Notes: generated by a model from the sequence alone, not told the origin. Shown: positions 41,593 through 51,862, numbered from the stretch's first letter. The stretch is 64,000 bases of DNA from Pantoea trifolii (GCF_024506435.1 NZ_JANIET010000001.1:4030001-4094000), one strand, 5' to 3'. Program-made: numbers and translations.

Positions 41593-42612
41593 TCAGCTTT
41601 GGCTGTTTTCGTCCTTCCTTGCACGGCCAAGTAAGGTCAATGCTGCCTCTCGCGCTGATTTTCCGCAATAGAGCACCTGATAAATCTGCTCAGTAATCGG
41701 CATTTCTACGCCGACACGCGCGGCCAATGCTTTGACTTCCTTAGTGTTTCTGTAGCCTTCTACAACTTGTCCGATAATGCGTTGCGCATCGTCTACGCTC
41801 TCGCCTTGCCCCAGCATCATGCCGAAACGACGGTTGCGCGACTGATTATCGGTACAGGTCAGCACCAAATCGCCTAAACCGGCCATGCCCATAAAGGTGG
41901 TGGCATCGGCACCCAGCGCTGCGCCGAGACGGCTCATTTCCGTCAGACCACGGGTGATTAAGGCAGTACGCGCGTTGGCACCAAAGCCTATGCCGTCAGA
42001 AATCCCCGCACCAATCGCAATCACGTTCTTCACCGCGCCGCCTAACTGCACGCCGATGAAATCCTGATTGTTATAGACGCGGAAACTTTTACCACAGTGC
42101 AGCTTCTGCTGCAGGTCGTCAGCGAACTCCGCATCAGTCGATGCCAGTGCGATGGCCGTAGGCATGCCAGCAGCCAGCTCTTTGGCAAAGGTGGGTCCGG
42201 AAATCACCGCTAGCGGAATGGCATCGCCAAGGATTTCACGCGCCACATCCTGCAGCAAACGGCCGGTCTCTTTTTCCAGTCCTTTAGTCGCCCAGACAAT
42301 CCGTGAATCGGCACGCAAATGCGGCTTAAGCTGCGTCAGCACGTCGCCAAATACATGGCTCGGCACCACGACCAGCAGATCGCGACTGGCGTTAACCACG
42401 GTAGCCAGATCGGCTTCAGGAACGAGATTATCAGGGAAAGGAACATCGGGCAGGAAAGCGGTATTGCAGCGGTCAGCTTGCAGCTGCGCCAAGCTTTGAG
42501 GATTGTGGCCCCAGAGCAGAACCGGATGGCCATTACGGGCCAGCGTGATGGCCAATGCGGTGCCGTACGAGCCGGCACCGATGACGCTAATTGAAGCATT
42601 GAGTGTAGTCAT
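41593..42612 (-). CDS. gpsA: Glycerol-3-phosphate dehydrogenase [NAD(P)+]
   Basis: A 339-residue enzyme reducing dihydroxyacetone phosphate to sn-glycerol 3-phosphate for phospholipid synthesis; the same length as in E. coli. The Rossmann motif [19 protein letters not shown] is at residues 10-28. Catalytic and substrate residues lie in [21 protein letters not shown] and the [20 protein letters not shown] block. Its start overlaps the secB stop by one base, and a terminator-like hairpin follows before cysE. Confidence 0.98.
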   Translation of the reverse strand: MTTLNASISVIGAGSYGTALAITLARNGHPVLLWGHNPQSLAQLQADRCNTAFLPDVPFPDNLVPEADLATVVNASRDLLVVVPSHVFGDVLTQLKPHLRADSRIVWATKGLEKETGRLLQDVAREILGDAIPLAVISGPTFAKELAAGMPTAIALASTDAEFADDLQQKLHCGKSFRVYNNQDFIGVQLGGAVKNVIAIGAGISDGIGFGANARTALITRGLTEMSRLGAALGADATTFMGMAGLGDLVLTCTDNQSRNRRFGMMLGQGESVDDAQRIIGQVVEGYRNTKEVKALAARVGVEMPITEQIYQVLYCGKSAREAALTLLGRARKDENSQS

Positions 42613-43076
42613 CAGGCATCCTGATGTGGCGCTTCGCCTTCACCTTGCTGCTGCAGATAGTTCATAAACAGCGCATCAAAGTTAACTGGCGCCAGGTTGA
42701 GCTGCGGGAAAGTACCACGAGACACAAGGCTGGTTACGCATTCGCGTGCATACGGGAAAAGAATGTTCGGGCAGTAAGCACCGAGGCAATGTGCCATCTG
42801 CGTGCCTTCGATACCGCTAATGGTGAAAATACCCGCCTGCTGAACTTCGCACAGGAATGCGGTCTCTTCGCCAACGGTTGCGGTTACGGTAACACGCAGA
42901 ACGACTTCAAAAACGCCATCAGCCAGCTGAGAAGAGGCGGTGTCCAGGTCCAGCTTCACTTCCGGTTCCCACTCTTTCTGGAAAACCTGCGGTGCGTTTG
43001 GCGCTTCGTAAGAAACATCTTTGGTGTAAACACGTTGAATCTGGAACTGCATTTCGCTGTTGCTTTGCTCTGACAT
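42612..43076 (-). CDS. secB: Protein-export chaperone SecB
   Basis: A 154-residue tetrameric chaperone that keeps preproteins unfolded and hands them to SecA. Characteristic blocks are [38 protein letters not shown] and [42 protein letters not shown]. It lies between grxC and gpsA in an apparent yibN-grxC-secB-gpsA transcription unit, the same order as E. coli. Confidence 0.98.
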   Translation of the reverse strand: MSEQSNSEMQFQIQRVYTKDVSYEAPNAPQVFQKEWEPEVKLDLDTASSQLADGVFEVVLRVTVTATVGEETAFLCEVQQAGIFTISGIEGTQMAHCLGAYCPNILFPYARECVTSLVSRGTFPQLNLAPVNFDALFMNYLQQQGEGEAPHQDA

Positions 43077-43116
43077 GTGTCTAAATCCTGTGAGTTAAAA
43101 TTGTCTGACCGAAAAG

Positions 43117-43371
43117 TTATGCCTGGAGTAAAGGATCAAGTCCCTGACGCCCATCCAGCGCGTAAAGATCGTCACAGCCGCCAATGTGCTGCGCATCAAT
43201 AAAAATTTGTGGCACCGTCGTGCGACCGCTGCGTTGAATCATCTCTTCACGTTTCGCCGCGTTCCCGTCAATGGGAATCTCCTGGTACGACACGCCTTTC
43301 TGATCCAACAACGCCTTTGCACGGTGGCAATAAGGACAAGTGACTTTGGTGTAGATCTCTACATTTGCCAT
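43117..43371 (-). CDS. grxC: Glutaredoxin 3
   Basis: An 84-residue dithiol glutaredoxin with the active site CPYC at residues 12-15 (MANVEIYTKVTCPYCHRAKAL). The glutathione-binding TTVPQIFIDAQHIGGCDDL block is present, including the extra Cys of Grx3. It reduces protein disulfides and glutathione mixed disulfides in the cytosol. It sits 18 nt after yibN and 40 nt before secB. Confidence 0.97.
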   Translation of the reverse strand: MANVEIYTKVTCPYCHRAKALLDQKGVSYQEIPIDGNAAKREEMIQRSGRTTVPQIFIDAQHIGGCDDLYALDGRQGLDPLLQA

Positions 43372-43389
43372 ACGGTTACCTCGAAGAAG

Positions 43390-43821
43390 TTATTTACCGC
43401 GCACCAGTGGCAGGTTTTCACCACTCCAGCCGCTCACGCCATCTTTCAGTACGGAGACTTTCTCGAAGCCCGCTGCGCTCAATTTCGCCGCAGATTCGCC
43501 CGCACTTTGACCGGTCGCGCAAACTACAATTATGTGCTGTGACTTGTGCTTTTCCAGCTCGCCAAAGCTCTCTTTTTTGATGTCTGCTGCCGCTACGTTG
43601 ATAGCCCCAGAAATGTGTCCTTTGCGGTAATCGTCACGTGAACGAACGTCTACCACCACCGCGTCCTCTTTGTTAATCAGGTGGGTTGCTTCACCACGGC
43701 TGATGGTTTTTACTTTAGAGAACATACCTTTAACGGTGGTCACAATCACGAGAACGAGTAAAGCAACCCATGCCAGACTGAGGATGGGGTGATTGCTTGC
43801 AAACTGCATAATTTCTTGCAT
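43390..43821 (-). CDS. yibN: Membrane-anchored rhodanese-like protein YibN
   Basis: The protein has 143 residues from the ATG at 43821 ([20 protein letters not shown]), the size of E. coli YibN; a 24-codon upstream extension is not conserved. One membrane helix (about residues 12-32) is followed by a single rhodanese domain ([31 protein letters not shown]). The active-site loop reads [13 protein letters not shown] with a cysteine in the catalytic position, unlike the VVDGSGMQC I recall for E. coli, so sulfurtransferase activity is plausible. It heads the grxC-secB-gpsA cluster. Confidence 0.93.
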   Translation of the reverse strand: MQEIMQFASNHPILSLAWVALLVLVIVTTVKGMFSKVKTISRGEATHLINKEDAVVVDVRSRDDYRKGHISGAINVAAADIKKESFGELEKHKSQHIIVVCATGQSAGESAAKLSAAGFEKVSVLKDGVSGWSGENLPLVRGK

Positions 43822-44070
43822 GAGGGGTAACGACTCCAAACCGGGCTGATAAGCTAAAACAAGGGTTCTGAGTATACCTGCGCCACTTCGCATGTACAGT
43901 CGCTAAGGGGACAGAGTTACGATTTGTGCGTCATTTTCCAAAAAAAGTGTTCTAATCCCAAAATTAAGACAAAGTTTATGCCGGTAAGCTCGGTACAGAC
44001 ATTTTTAGCAAAGTAAAACCCGGCCGGGCTAACTGGTAAGCGGCTGTTCATCGTGGAATAATTATCGACT

Positions 44071-45372
44071 ATGAAGGGAAAAGCGACCGTTACACACACA
44101 AGGACCCGTCACAACGGCACTGCGCTTCCGTTGTCATTCCGCTGGTCCGAAATCTCCCTGAGTCTGCTTCTGGCAGGCACATTATTACTTCCTGCTGCCG
44201 CTCGCAGTGCGGATGACAGTAAAACGCAGTTGAAGTCCATTCAGCAGGATATCGCCGAGAAAGAGAAAAGCGTTAAAGCACAGAAAGTGCAGCGCAGTAA
44301 GCTGTTGGATCAACTGCAGAGTCAGGAAAAAGTGATTGCGCAGGCCAGCCGTCAGCTGCGCGAAACGCGTAACAGCCTCAGCACGCTCGAAGGTGAAATC
44401 GCGCAGGTCACCTCCTCTATTTCGCGGCTGGAAAAGCAGCAAGCGCAGCAGGAAAAACTGCTGGCACAACAGCTTGATGCCGCCTTTCGTCAGGGACAGC
44501 ATAATGGTCTACAGTTGCTGCTTGGTGGCGAAGAAGCCCAGCGCAGTGAGCGTATTCTTGCCTATTTCGGCTATCTCAACGCCGCACGCCAGAAAAACAT
44601 CGACGATCTCAAGCAAACCCAACAGCAATTAGCGGAACAGCGCCAATCATTGCAGGGTAAACAGGATCAGCAAAAATCGTTGTTAGCTCAGCAGCAGACG
44701 CAGCAAAACAAGCTGGAAGCAGCTAGCGCGGCGCGTAAGAAAACGCTCACCGCACTGGAAAGCTCGCTGGAGAAAGATCAGGCTGACCTGGTTGAGATGC
44801 GTGAGAACGAAAGCCGATTGCAGAGCAAAATCGCCAAGGCTGAGCGTGAAGCGCGTGAACGTGCCGAACGGGAAGCGCGCGAGGCGGAAAAAGTGCGTCA
44901 ACGTCAGGCACAGGCGAAAGCCAAAGGATCAAACTATCAGCCAACGCAGAGTGAGCGCGAGCTGATGGCGCGTACCGGCGGATTAGGCAAGCCCGGCGGG
45001 CAAGCGGTTTGGCCGGTACGTGGACGCATTGAACATCGCTTCGGTGAATCGATGCAGGGCGAATTGCGCTGGAAAGGTCTGGTGGTTGATGCGCCAGAAG
45101 GCACTGAAGTGAAAGCCATCGCAGATGGACGCGTACTGATGGCCGACTGGCTACAAGGCTATGGTCTGGTTGTGGTTCTGGAACACGGTAAAGGTGATAT
45201 GAGCCTTTATGGCTACAACCAAAGCGCACTGGTGAGCGTGGGTGCTCAGGTGAAGGCAGGACAGCCTATCGCCCTTGTGGGCACCAGCGGCGGCCGCGGC
45301 ACGCCTTCGCTCTACTTTGAAATCCGACGCCAGGGACAGGCCGTCAATCCACTACCGTGGTTAGGAAGATAA
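44071..45372 (+). CDS. envC: Murein hydrolase activator EnvC
   Basis: A 433-residue periplasmic protein (E. coli 419). The signal sequence spans about residues 20-47 (LSLLLAGTLLLPAAARSADD). A long coiled coil (about 50-280, LKSIQQDIAEKEKSVKAQ onwards) is followed by a degenerate LytM/peptidase M23 domain (about 310-433). The LytM site lacks zinc-binding histidines, as expected for an activator. EnvC activates amidases AmiA and AmiB at the septum. yibQ follows 3 nt downstream. The exact start is uncertain because ribosome-binding signals are weak. Confidence 0.95.
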   Translation: MKGKATVTHTRTRHNGTALPLSFRWSEISLSLLLAGTLLLPAAARSADDSKTQLKSIQQDIAEKEKSVKAQKVQRSKLLDQLQSQEKVIAQASRQLRETRNSLSTLEGEIAQVTSSISRLEKQQAQQEKLLAQQLDAAFRQGQHNGLQLLLGGEEAQRSERILAYFGYLNAARQKNIDDLKQTQQQLAEQRQSLQGKQDQQKSLLAQQQTQQNKLEAASAARKKTLTALESSLEKDQADLVEMRENESRLQSKIAKAEREARERAEREAREAEKVRQRQAQAKAKGSNYQPTQSERELMARTGGLGKPGGQAVWPVRGRIEHRFGESMQGELRWKGLVVDAPEGTEVKAIADGRVLMADWLQGYGLVVVLEHGKGDMSLYGYNQSALVSVGAQVKAGQPIALVGTSGGRGTPSLYFEIRRQGQAVNPLPWLGR

Positions 45373-45375
45373 GTT

Positions 45376-46272
45376 TTGTTTCAACCCTCTAAGCTCTCGG
45401 CCGCCCTGTGCGGCCTGTTTCTATCACTTTCCGCCCATGCGGGAAAACTCTCCATCGTGATCGACGACTTCGGTTATCGGCCAAAAGAAGAGAATAAAGT
45501 GCTGCAGATGCCTACTGCGATTTCCATTGCGGTCCTGCCGAATGCGCCACATGCACGTGAGATGGCGACGAAAGCGCATCAGGGCGGTCGCGAAGTGCTG
45601 ATTCACCTGCCGATGGCACCGCTCAGCAAACAGCCGCTGGAGAAAGACACGCTAACGCCAGAGATGAGCAGCACGGAAATCGAGCGGATTATTCGTGAAG
45701 CCAGTGGCAAAGTGCCTTACGCCGTCGGCCTGAATAACCATATGGGCAGCAAAATGACATCCAGCCTGCCCGGCATGCAGAAAGTGATGCAGGTGCTCAA
45801 TCACTACAACTACTACTTTCTCGATAGCATGACGATTGGCAACAGTCAGTCGATCCCGGCCGCGCAAGGCACCAACGTTAAAGTACTGAAACGTCGCGTG
45901 TTCCTTGATGATAGCCAAGATGAAGCTTCAATTCGCATACAGTTTACCCGCGCGGTGAAACTGGCGCAGCGCGATGGTTATGCCATCGCCATTGGCCATC
46001 CGCATCCCACGACGGTGCGCGTCCTGCAGCAGATGCTGCCGACATTACCCGCCGATATCACGTTAGTGCGGCCAAGCCAGTTACTGAATGAGCCGCTGCA
46101 TCAGGGCACGACTCCGCCGCCATCCAAAACGCAGCCTCCACGCTTCCGCGCGCCAGGCGTATGTAAACCGAACAAACCGTTGGCGCCAGTGCCGCAGAGC
46201 CACGCCGTTGAGTTGATCAGTGAAAGCATTGTGCAAAGCCCATTGGTTCAGTCAATAAAGCAGCTCTTCTGA
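45376..46272 (+). CDS. yibQ: Divergent polysaccharide deacetylase family protein YibQ
   Basis: The protein has 298 residues from a TTG at 45376, with AGGAAG about seven bases upstream overlapping the end of envC; no ATG would preserve the signal peptide (FQPSKLSAALCGLFLSLSAHA). The mature part begins GKLSIVIDDFGYRPKEENKVL, with the family's DDFG motif. HLPMAPLS, GLNNHMGSKMTSS and IAIGHPHPTTVRVL are further deacetylase-fold blocks. The biochemical role is not established. Translational coupling to envC suggests a cell-envelope job. Confidence 0.92.
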   Translation: MFQPSKLSAALCGLFLSLSAHAGKLSIVIDDFGYRPKEENKVLQMPTAISIAVLPNAPHAREMATKAHQGGREVLIHLPMAPLSKQPLEKDTLTPEMSSTEIERIIREASGKVPYAVGLNNHMGSKMTSSLPGMQKVMQVLNHYNYYFLDSMTIGNSQSIPAAQGTNVKVLKRRVFLDDSQDEASIRIQFTRAVKLAQRDGYAIAIGHPHPTTVRVLQQMLPTLPADITLVRPSQLLNEPLHQGTTPPPSKTQPPRFRAPGVCKPNKPLAPVPQSHAVELISESIVQSPLVQSIKQLF

Positions 46273-46292
46273 GATCGGGAAAAGGAAATTCA

Positions 46293-47513
46293 ATGAGAAG
46301 AAAAATTCTGCTATTGGATACCGGCCGCGAATGGGGCGGCGGTACCAACAGTATGCTCGAGTTGCTTAAGCGCATTGATCGACAGAAATTTGATATTACC
46401 TGCTGCTTCTATAACAACTATTCTCGCGGCAACAGTGAAACCATTGAGTCAATTCTCAATTCGATTGGCATTCCGGTGGTTTTTATCGCCCAGCGTCGTC
46501 AGCCGAAATGGGCGAAAATCGCTAAAGAGCTGTTACGCACGCTATTCATTTTTAACCGTTCGCTGAAGAAGCAGATGATTGGTTGGGTTGATGAAAAATG
46601 GCGTGTGTTGCCAAACGCAAAACAGATTTCATCAATTTTGCATGCAGGGCAATATGACGCGCTGTATATGAATAATCAGCCCAGCACCAATGTTGAAGGC
46701 TATCGCGCTGTTCAGGGTATGCCGGTTGCGCTAATACAACACTGCCGCATTGAGCCGCAGATGAACTCTGCGCTGGTCGAGATGGTTAATGAACGTGTTG
46801 ATGCCGTTATCGCGGTTTCGCATGGCGTAAACCAGACGCTGCGCGAGAGCGGGGTTGATGCGCAGCGTTGCTTTACTGTTTCAAACGCCATCGATATCCA
46901 TCAGGCCTTACCGGATCACGAGAAAGTGCGCGAGCGCTTTGCTTATTCGCCTGATACTTTTATTTTTGGCTCGATCGGATCCCTTATTACACGTAAAGCG
47001 AATCATCATATTTTCCAGGCGCTAGGCCAATTTAAACGCATGCATCCTGAAGCTAAATGGAAAATGGTGGTGGTGGGTTCCGGGCCGGAACATGAAAATC
47101 TGGTTCAGCTGGCACTTAAAGAAAACATTGAAACGAATGTTGTTTTTACCGGTTTTCAAAACAACCCGCTGGATTACCTCGCAGCGTTTGATGCCTTTAT
47201 TCTCGCCTCGCGCAGTGAAGGCTTACCGCGCGTAGTGCTGGAAGCCATGCTGGTGAAAACGGCCGTTATTGGTTCGAATGTCGTGGGCACCTCAGAGTTA
47301 ATTAACCACAATGAGACTGGATTAATTTTTGAATATGGCGATGTTAAGCAATTAAGTGCTCATCTTACCGCCTTATGGCAAGATGCAAGCTTGCGCCAGC
47401 GACTGATTAGTACTGCGGAATTACGCGTGCGTGAATGCTACGCGATTGAACACTATGTCGCGGGGGTTGAAATGATATTGGATAAGAGTATTGAAAGGAA
47501 AACGAATGTTTGA
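46293..47513 (+). CDS. Glycosyltransferase family 4 protein, substrate unknown
   Basis: A 406-residue GT-B glycosyltransferase. The N-terminus has the acceptor-side motif LLLDTGREWGGGTNSMLELLKR, and the C-terminal domain carries the nucleotide-sugar E-x7-E pair (EGLPRVVLE, residues 309-317) with the GSLITRKANHHIFQAL and VVGSGPEHENLVQLA blocks. No signal peptide or membrane helix is visible, so it is cytosolic. It follows yibQ by 20 nt and overlaps the next gene by 8 bp, so the two form a unit. Base composition is visibly more AT-rich than the neighbours. E. coli has waaH between yibQ and tdh; this protein is not WaaH. An LPS core or other surface-glycan role is inferred from position only. 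Confidence 0.85.
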   Translation: MRRKILLLDTGREWGGGTNSMLELLKRIDRQKFDITCCFYNNYSRGNSETIESILNSIGIPVVFIAQRRQPKWAKIAKELLRTLFIFNRSLKKQMIGWVDEKWRVLPNAKQISSILHAGQYDALYMNNQPSTNVEGYRAVQGMPVALIQHCRIEPQMNSALVEMVNERVDAVIAVSHGVNQTLRESGVDAQRCFTVSNAIDIHQALPDHEKVRERFAYSPDTFIFGSIGSLITRKANHHIFQALGQFKRMHPEAKWKMVVVGSGPEHENLVQLALKENIETNVVFTGFQNNPLDYLAAFDAFILASRSEGLPRVVLEAMLVKTAVIGSNVVGTSELINHNETGLIFEYGDVKQLSAHLTALWQDASLRQRLISTAELRVRECYAIEHYVAGVEMILDKSIERKTNV

Positions 47514-48417
47514 TTTTTTAAACAAAAATCGTCGGCATATTCGTGGGCGTCATAATATCCCCTATTCGCAAAGCAGTACGCAGGGCGATGTTCCGGTTAC
47601 CTCTGTTGTCATACCTTGTACCGGTGCTGACTATGTTGAAGAAGCGTTATTAAGCGCCGAGTTTGCCAGTCGGTTTGCGCCCGAAATGAAAGAGATTGTT
47701 ATCGTTAGCGATCAGCCTGTGCAGGTTTTTGGCAAACTTCCACACAATAGTCGTGTGGTAACGTTAGATGTTCCTCATCGCGAAGAGAGCTATCGTTACA
47801 AGCAAATCTACCGCAGCCGTTTAATTAAAATTCAGGCGCCTTTACAAGCAAAAGGTAACGGTATTTTAATGATTGATTCGGATCTGAATTTGCTTAAATC
47901 CCCCGATATTCGCATGCATGCAGGTCACCTTTATTCTAGTTTCCGTAACGGAAAAATGATCGCCAAGCTGGAGGGTGCAGAAAAACATGCCATTCCCGCC
48001 TATTACCGGCCGTCAATAAGACCTTATTTTGAAGACCACGTTAATGGCGCCTATTTGGCGGCAACCCGACAAACCTGGAAACGCATTTGTCCACTATGGT
48101 TAACGCTATTTCAGGACACCTGGGAATTAATGAACGATAGTCAACCGCCGACAGATCAGCTTCCTCTTGCCGCCTTATTGGATATGCTGGATCTACGCAC
48201 AGTTAATTTAGGTGAATGGGCGAATTGGCCTGTGTCAAAAAAGATTGGTGGCACCCCGGCGACAATCCCCGCAGAAGTCATTGGCGCGCACGGTGGTTTT
48301 CCATTGAGTGAATGGCAAAAGTATTTACATGATCCCACTCAGCCTCTCACTTTTAGAGGCCAGGATTATACGCGCAAAGTACGTTATCTGACGGATGCGG
48401 AAAAACAGCAGTCCTGA
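47506..48417 (+). CDS. Putative GT-A-fold glycosyltransferase, family not recognised
   Basis: The protein has 303 residues from the ATG at 47506 with AAAGGA upstream, overlapping the preceding gene by 8 bp; a TTG 15 bases further up is less likely. VPVTSVVIPCTGADYVEEALLS resembles the nucleotide-binding start of GT-A enzymes, and GILMIDSDLNLLKSP supplies a DxD-like metal site (DSD, near residue 127). NGAYLAATRQTWKRI and the late VIGAHGGFPLSEW (possible metal-binding His) are further features. I cannot name the family. The AT-rich composition and coupling to the GT4 gene suggest they act together and were acquired together. Confidence 0.7.
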   Translation: MFDFLNKNRRHIRGRHNIPYSQSSTQGDVPVTSVVIPCTGADYVEEALLSAEFASRFAPEMKEIVIVSDQPVQVFGKLPHNSRVVTLDVPHREESYRYKQIYRSRLIKIQAPLQAKGNGILMIDSDLNLLKSPDIRMHAGHLYSSFRNGKMIAKLEGAEKHAIPAYYRPSIRPYFEDHVNGAYLAATRQTWKRICPLWLTLFQDTWELMNDSQPPTDQLPLAALLDMLDLRTVNLGEWANWPVSKKIGGTPATIPAEVIGAHGGFPLSEWQKYLHDPTQPLTFRGQDYTRKVRYLTDAEKQQS

Positions 48418-48420
48418 AAT

Positions 48421-48442
48421 TCTCCGGCCATCAGGCCGGAGA
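48421..48442 (-). terminator. Hairpin between the glycosyltransferase pair and tdh
   Basis: TCTCCGGCC/GGCCGGAGA stem, loop ATCA. The minus strand continues ATTTC and the plus strand AAAGG, so it is a better terminator for kbl-tdh than for the plus-strand pair. It may serve both. Confidence 0.6.
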
Positions 48443-48447
48443 AAGGT

Positions 48448-49476
48448 TTAATCCCAGCTCAACACCACTTTGCCGGATCGTCCCGAACGCATCTCATCAA
48501 AGCCCTGCTGGAACTCATCAATGTGATAGCGATGGGTGATGATCGGCGTGAGATCGAGGCCAGACTGAATCAGCGCCGCCATCTTGTACCAGGTTTCGAA
48601 CATCTCGCGGCCGTAGATGCCTTTGATGAACAGGCCTTTAAAGATTACCTGATTCCAGTCGATGGACATCTCGCCCGGCGGAATGCCGAGCAGCGCGATG
48701 CGGCCGCCGTGGTTCATCACTTCCAGCAAAGTGCGGAACGCCGCTGGCGCACCGGACATCTCCAGACCCACATCAAAGCCTTCGGTCATGCCGAGCTCAT
48801 TCATCACGTCACGCAGATTCTCCTGCGCCACGTTCACGGCGCGCGTTACACCCATTTTGCGCGCCAGTTCGAGGCGATAGTCGTTGATGTCGGTGATCAC
48901 CACATGGCGCGCACCGACGTGCTTACACACCGCCGCCGCCATAATGCCAATCGGCCCGGCGCCAGAGATCAGCACATCTTCACCCACCAAATCGAACGAC
49001 AGCGCGGTGTGCACCGCATTGCCGAAGGGATCGAAAATCGCCGCCAGTTCATCGGAAATGTTGTCAGGAATTTTGAAGGCGTTAAACGCCGGAATCACCA
49101 GATATTCAGCGAAACAGCCCTGACGATTGACGCCAACGCCTACCGTATTGCGGCACAGATGCGTGCGTCCGGCGCGGCAGTTGCGGCAATGGCCGCAGGT
49201 GATATGACCTTCACCGGAAACGCGATCGCCCACGGCAAAGCCCTTAACTTCCTGACCCATTCCTACCACTTCGCCCACATATTCATGGCCGGTGATCATC
49301 GGGACTGGAATGGTTTTGCGCGACCAGTCGTCCCAGTTATAGATGTGCACGTCGGTGCCGCAGATAGCAGTTTTACGAATCTTAATAAGCAGGTCGTTAT
49401 GGCCGGGTTCGGGAATCGGCGCGTCCTTAACCATCCAAATGCCTTCTTCGGCTTTTAATTTGGCGAGTGCTTTCAT
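48448..49476 (-). CDS. tdh: L-threonine 3-dehydrogenase
   Basis: A 342-residue zinc medium-chain dehydrogenase converting L-threonine to 2-amino-3-ketobutyrate. Catalytic zinc ligands begin with Cys in [15 protein letters not shown] and continue in [10 protein letters not shown]. The structural zinc cysteines are [15 protein letters not shown], and the NAD-binding motif is [14 protein letters not shown]. It overlaps kbl by 4 bp (start/stop ATGA), forming the kbl-tdh threonine-to-glycine operon, which is regulated by Lrp in E. coli. Confidence 0.98.
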   Translation of the reverse strand: MKALAKLKAEEGIWMVKDAPIPEPGHNDLLIKIRKTAICGTDVHIYNWDDWSRKTIPVPMITGHEYVGEVVGMGQEVKGFAVGDRVSGEGHITCGHCRNCRAGRTHLCRNTVGVGVNRQGCFAEYLVIPAFNAFKIPDNISDELAAIFDPFGNAVHTALSFDLVGEDVLISGAGPIGIMAAAVCKHVGARHVVITDINDYRLELARKMGVTRAVNVAQENLRDVMNELGMTEGFDVGLEMSGAPAAFRTLLEVMNHGGRIALLGIPPGEMSIDWNQVIFKGLFIKGIYGREMFETWYKMAALIQSGLDLTPIITHRYHIDEFQQGFDEMRSGRSGKVVLSWD

Positions 49477-50681
49477 TTACTTGCTCCTGAAATAACGCCC
49501 AGCTGTTGACCAATGCGGGTAAAGGCAGCCACGGCGTGCTCCAGCTGCGCCTGCGTATGTCCGGCAGAGATCTGCGTACGGATACGCGCCTGGCCTTGCG
49601 GTACCACCGGATAGAAGAAGCCGGTGACGTAGATGCCTTCCTGCTGCAACAGGTTGGCAAACTGCTGCGCCACTTTGGCATCGCCCAGCATTACCGGGAT
49701 GATGGCGTGATCGGCGCCGGCCAGCGTGAAACCTGCAGCAGTCATTTTCTCGCGGAAGAAGCGGGCGTTTTCCCACAGGCGCTGACGTAAACCGTCGCCT
49801 TCGCTTAGCAGCTCCAGCACGCGCAGCGAGGCGGCAACAATTGCCGGCGCCAGCGAGTTGGAGAACAGATACGGACGCGAGCGCTGACGCAGCCATTCAA
49901 CCACTTCTTTCTTCGCTGCCACGTAGCCGCCCGATGCACCACCCAGCGCTTTGCCCAGCGTGCCGGTCAGAATGTCGACGCGATCCATCACGTCACAATA
50001 TTCGTGCGTGCCGCGTCCGGCAGAACCGACAAAGCCCACCGCATGAGAATCATCGACCATCACCAGCGCATCGAACTCATCGGCTAGATCGCAAATGCCC
50101 TGCAGATTGGCGATCACGCCATCCATCGAGAACACGCCGTCGGTGGCAATCAGGATGTGACGCGCGCCTTTATCGCGTGCTTCCTGTAAACGCGCACGCA
50201 GCTCGCTCATGTCATTGTTGGCGTAACGATAGCGCTGCGCTTTGCACAGACGCACGCCATCAATGATCGAGGCGTGATTGAGGGCGTCGGAAATAATCGC
50301 GTCTTCAGCGCTGAGCAGCGTTTCAAACAGGCCACCGTTGGCATCAAAGCAGGACGAGAACAGAATCGCGTCTTCCATGCCGAGAAACTCAGCCAGCTTA
50401 TGTTCCAGCTGCTGGTGGATGTCCTGCGTGCCGCAGATAAAGCGCACCGAGGCCATGCCAAAACCGTGCGAATCCATGCCGTCTTTCGCCGCCTGGATCA
50501 ATGCCGGATGATTGGCTAAACCCAAATAGTTATTGGCGCAAAAGTTGATAACGGGCGGGCTGTTGGCAACGTTGATTTCTGCCTGCTGTGCCGATGTGAT
50601 GGTGCGTTCTCGTTTGAACAATCCGTCCTGACGTGTTGTCTCAAGTTGTTGACGAATTTGCGAATAAAACTGACTGGACAT
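49473..50681 (-). CDS. kbl: 2-amino-3-ketobutyrate CoA ligase (glycine C-acetyltransferase)
   Basis: The protein has 402 residues from the ATG at 50681 ([20 protein letters not shown]), close to E. coli Kbl (398); the 11-codon upstream extension is not conserved. It is a PLP-dependent alpha-oxoamine synthase that cleaves 2-amino-3-ketobutyrate with CoA to glycine and acetyl-CoA. Key blocks are [26 protein letters not shown] and the lysine loop [16 protein letters not shown]. It is transcribed ahead of tdh and divergent from hldD. Confidence 0.98.
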   Translation of the reverse strand: MSSQFYSQIRQQLETTRQDGLFKRERTITSAQQAEINVANSPPVINFCANNYLGLANHPALIQAAKDGMDSHGFGMASVRFICGTQDIHQQLEHKLAEFLGMEDAILFSSCFDANGGLFETLLSAEDAIISDALNHASIIDGVRLCKAQRYRYANNDMSELRARLQEARDKGARHILIATDGVFSMDGVIANLQGICDLADEFDALVMVDDSHAVGFVGSAGRGTHEYCDVMDRVDILTGTLGKALGGASGGYVAAKKEVVEWLRQRSRPYLFSNSLAPAIVAASLRVLELLSEGDGLRQRLWENARFFREKMTAAGFTLAGADHAIIPVMLGDAKVAQQFANLLQQEGIYVTGFFYPVVPQGQARIRTQISAGHTQAQLEHAVAAFTRIGQQLGVISGASK

Positions 50682-50912
50682 GATTCTGCTCCTCAGATAG
50701 CAAAATTTTGGCACATATTACTGATCGAAAAGCGAATAGACGATATTTCAGCCATCAATATCTCGGTTTTGCAGCATAGTTCACGCTGCGGACAGGATTT
50801 GTGCAGCGCTTACGGAGTCATCTGGCTGCCTGCGTCTGGCTGAAATGTTATGATGATAGGCATTCGTGGGTGAAACCTCCTGTTTCCCCCCAACTCTTTA
50901 AAGGCAAAGCAT

Positions 50913-51845
50913 ATGATTATCGTAACCGGTGGCGCTGGCATGATTGGCAGCAACATTGTTAAAGCGCTGAACGATCGCGGTCTGACCGACATTTTGGTGG
51001 TGGATAATCTGAAGGATGGCACCAAGTTCGTGAATCTGGCGGATCTCGACATCGCTGATTACATGGATAAAGAGGAATTCCTCAGCTACATCATGTCCGG
51101 CGAAGATCTCGGCCCCATCGAAGCCGTTTTCCACGAAGGTGCGTGTTCCGCGACCACCGAGTGGGATGGCAAGTACATGATGGATAACAACTATCAGTAC
51201 TCGAAAGATCTGCTGCACTTCTGCCTCGAGCGTGAAATTCCGTTCCTGTACGCCTCTTCTGCGGCCACTTACGGCGGCCGCAACGAGAACTTCATCGAAG
51301 AGCGTCAATACGAGCAGCCGCTGAACGTATACGGCTACTCGAAAATGCTGTTCGATCACTATGTGCGCCAGATTCTGCCAGAAGCTGAATCGCCGGTGTG
51401 CGGCTTTCGTTACTTCAACGTGTATGGCCCGCGTGAAGGCCACAAAGGCGGCATGGCGAGCGTCGCGTTCCACCTCAACACGCAGATCAGCAACGGTGAA
51501 AATCCAAAACTGTTCGAAGGCAGCGACGATTTCCGCCGCGATTTCATCCATGTTGACGACGTGGTGGCGGTAAATCTGTGGTGCTGGGAAAACGGTGTTT
51601 CCGGTATCTACAACTGCGGTACCGGGCGCGCTGAATCTTTCCAGGAAGTGGCGGATGCGGTGCTGAACTTCCATCAGAAGGGCCAGATTGAATACATTCC
51701 GTTCCCGGACAAGCTGAAAGGCCGTTATCAGGCGTTTACCCAAGCCGACCTCACCAATCTGCGTGCAGCGGGTTACGACAAGCCGTTTAAAACCGTCGCG
51801 CAAGGCGTGGGCGAATATATGGCCTGGCTGAACCGTAACGCATAA
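50913..51845 (+). CDS. hldD: ADP-L-glycero-D-manno-heptose 6-epimerase
   Basis: A 310-residue short-chain dehydrogenase/epimerase (the E. coli length) finishing the ADP-heptose donor for LPS inner core. The NADP motif [14 protein letters not shown] starts at residue 6, and the YxxxK catalytic pair is in [13 protein letters not shown]. Substrate residues lie in [13 protein letters not shown] and [12 protein letters not shown]. It heads hldD-waaF-waaC, with waaF 17 nt downstream. Confidence 0.98.
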   Translation: MIIVTGGAGMIGSNIVKALNDRGLTDILVVDNLKDGTKFVNLADLDIADYMDKEEFLSYIMSGEDLGPIEAVFHEGACSATTEWDGKYMMDNNYQYSKDLLHFCLEREIPFLYASSAATYGGRNENFIEERQYEQPLNVYGYSKMLFDHYVRQILPEAESPVCGFRYFNVYGPREGHKGGMASVAFHLNTQISNGENPKLFEGSDDFRRDFIHVDDVVAVNLWCWENGVSGIYNCGTGRAESFQEVADAVLNFHQKGQIEYIPFPDKLKGRYQAFTQADLTNLRAAGYDKPFKTVAQGVGEYMAWLNRNA

Positions 51846-51862
51846 GGAAATCGGCAGCAGCG

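Noticed and set aside
43917..44099. 60-codon minus-strand frame between yibN and envC
   Set aside because: No ribosome-binding site or homology that I recognise; it overlaps the envC start and does not resemble gpmM.
46293..48417. The AT-rich glycosyltransferase pair as a mobile island
   Set aside because: No integrase, insertion sequence, tRNA target or flanking direct repeat is visible; only composition and gene content suggest transfer.
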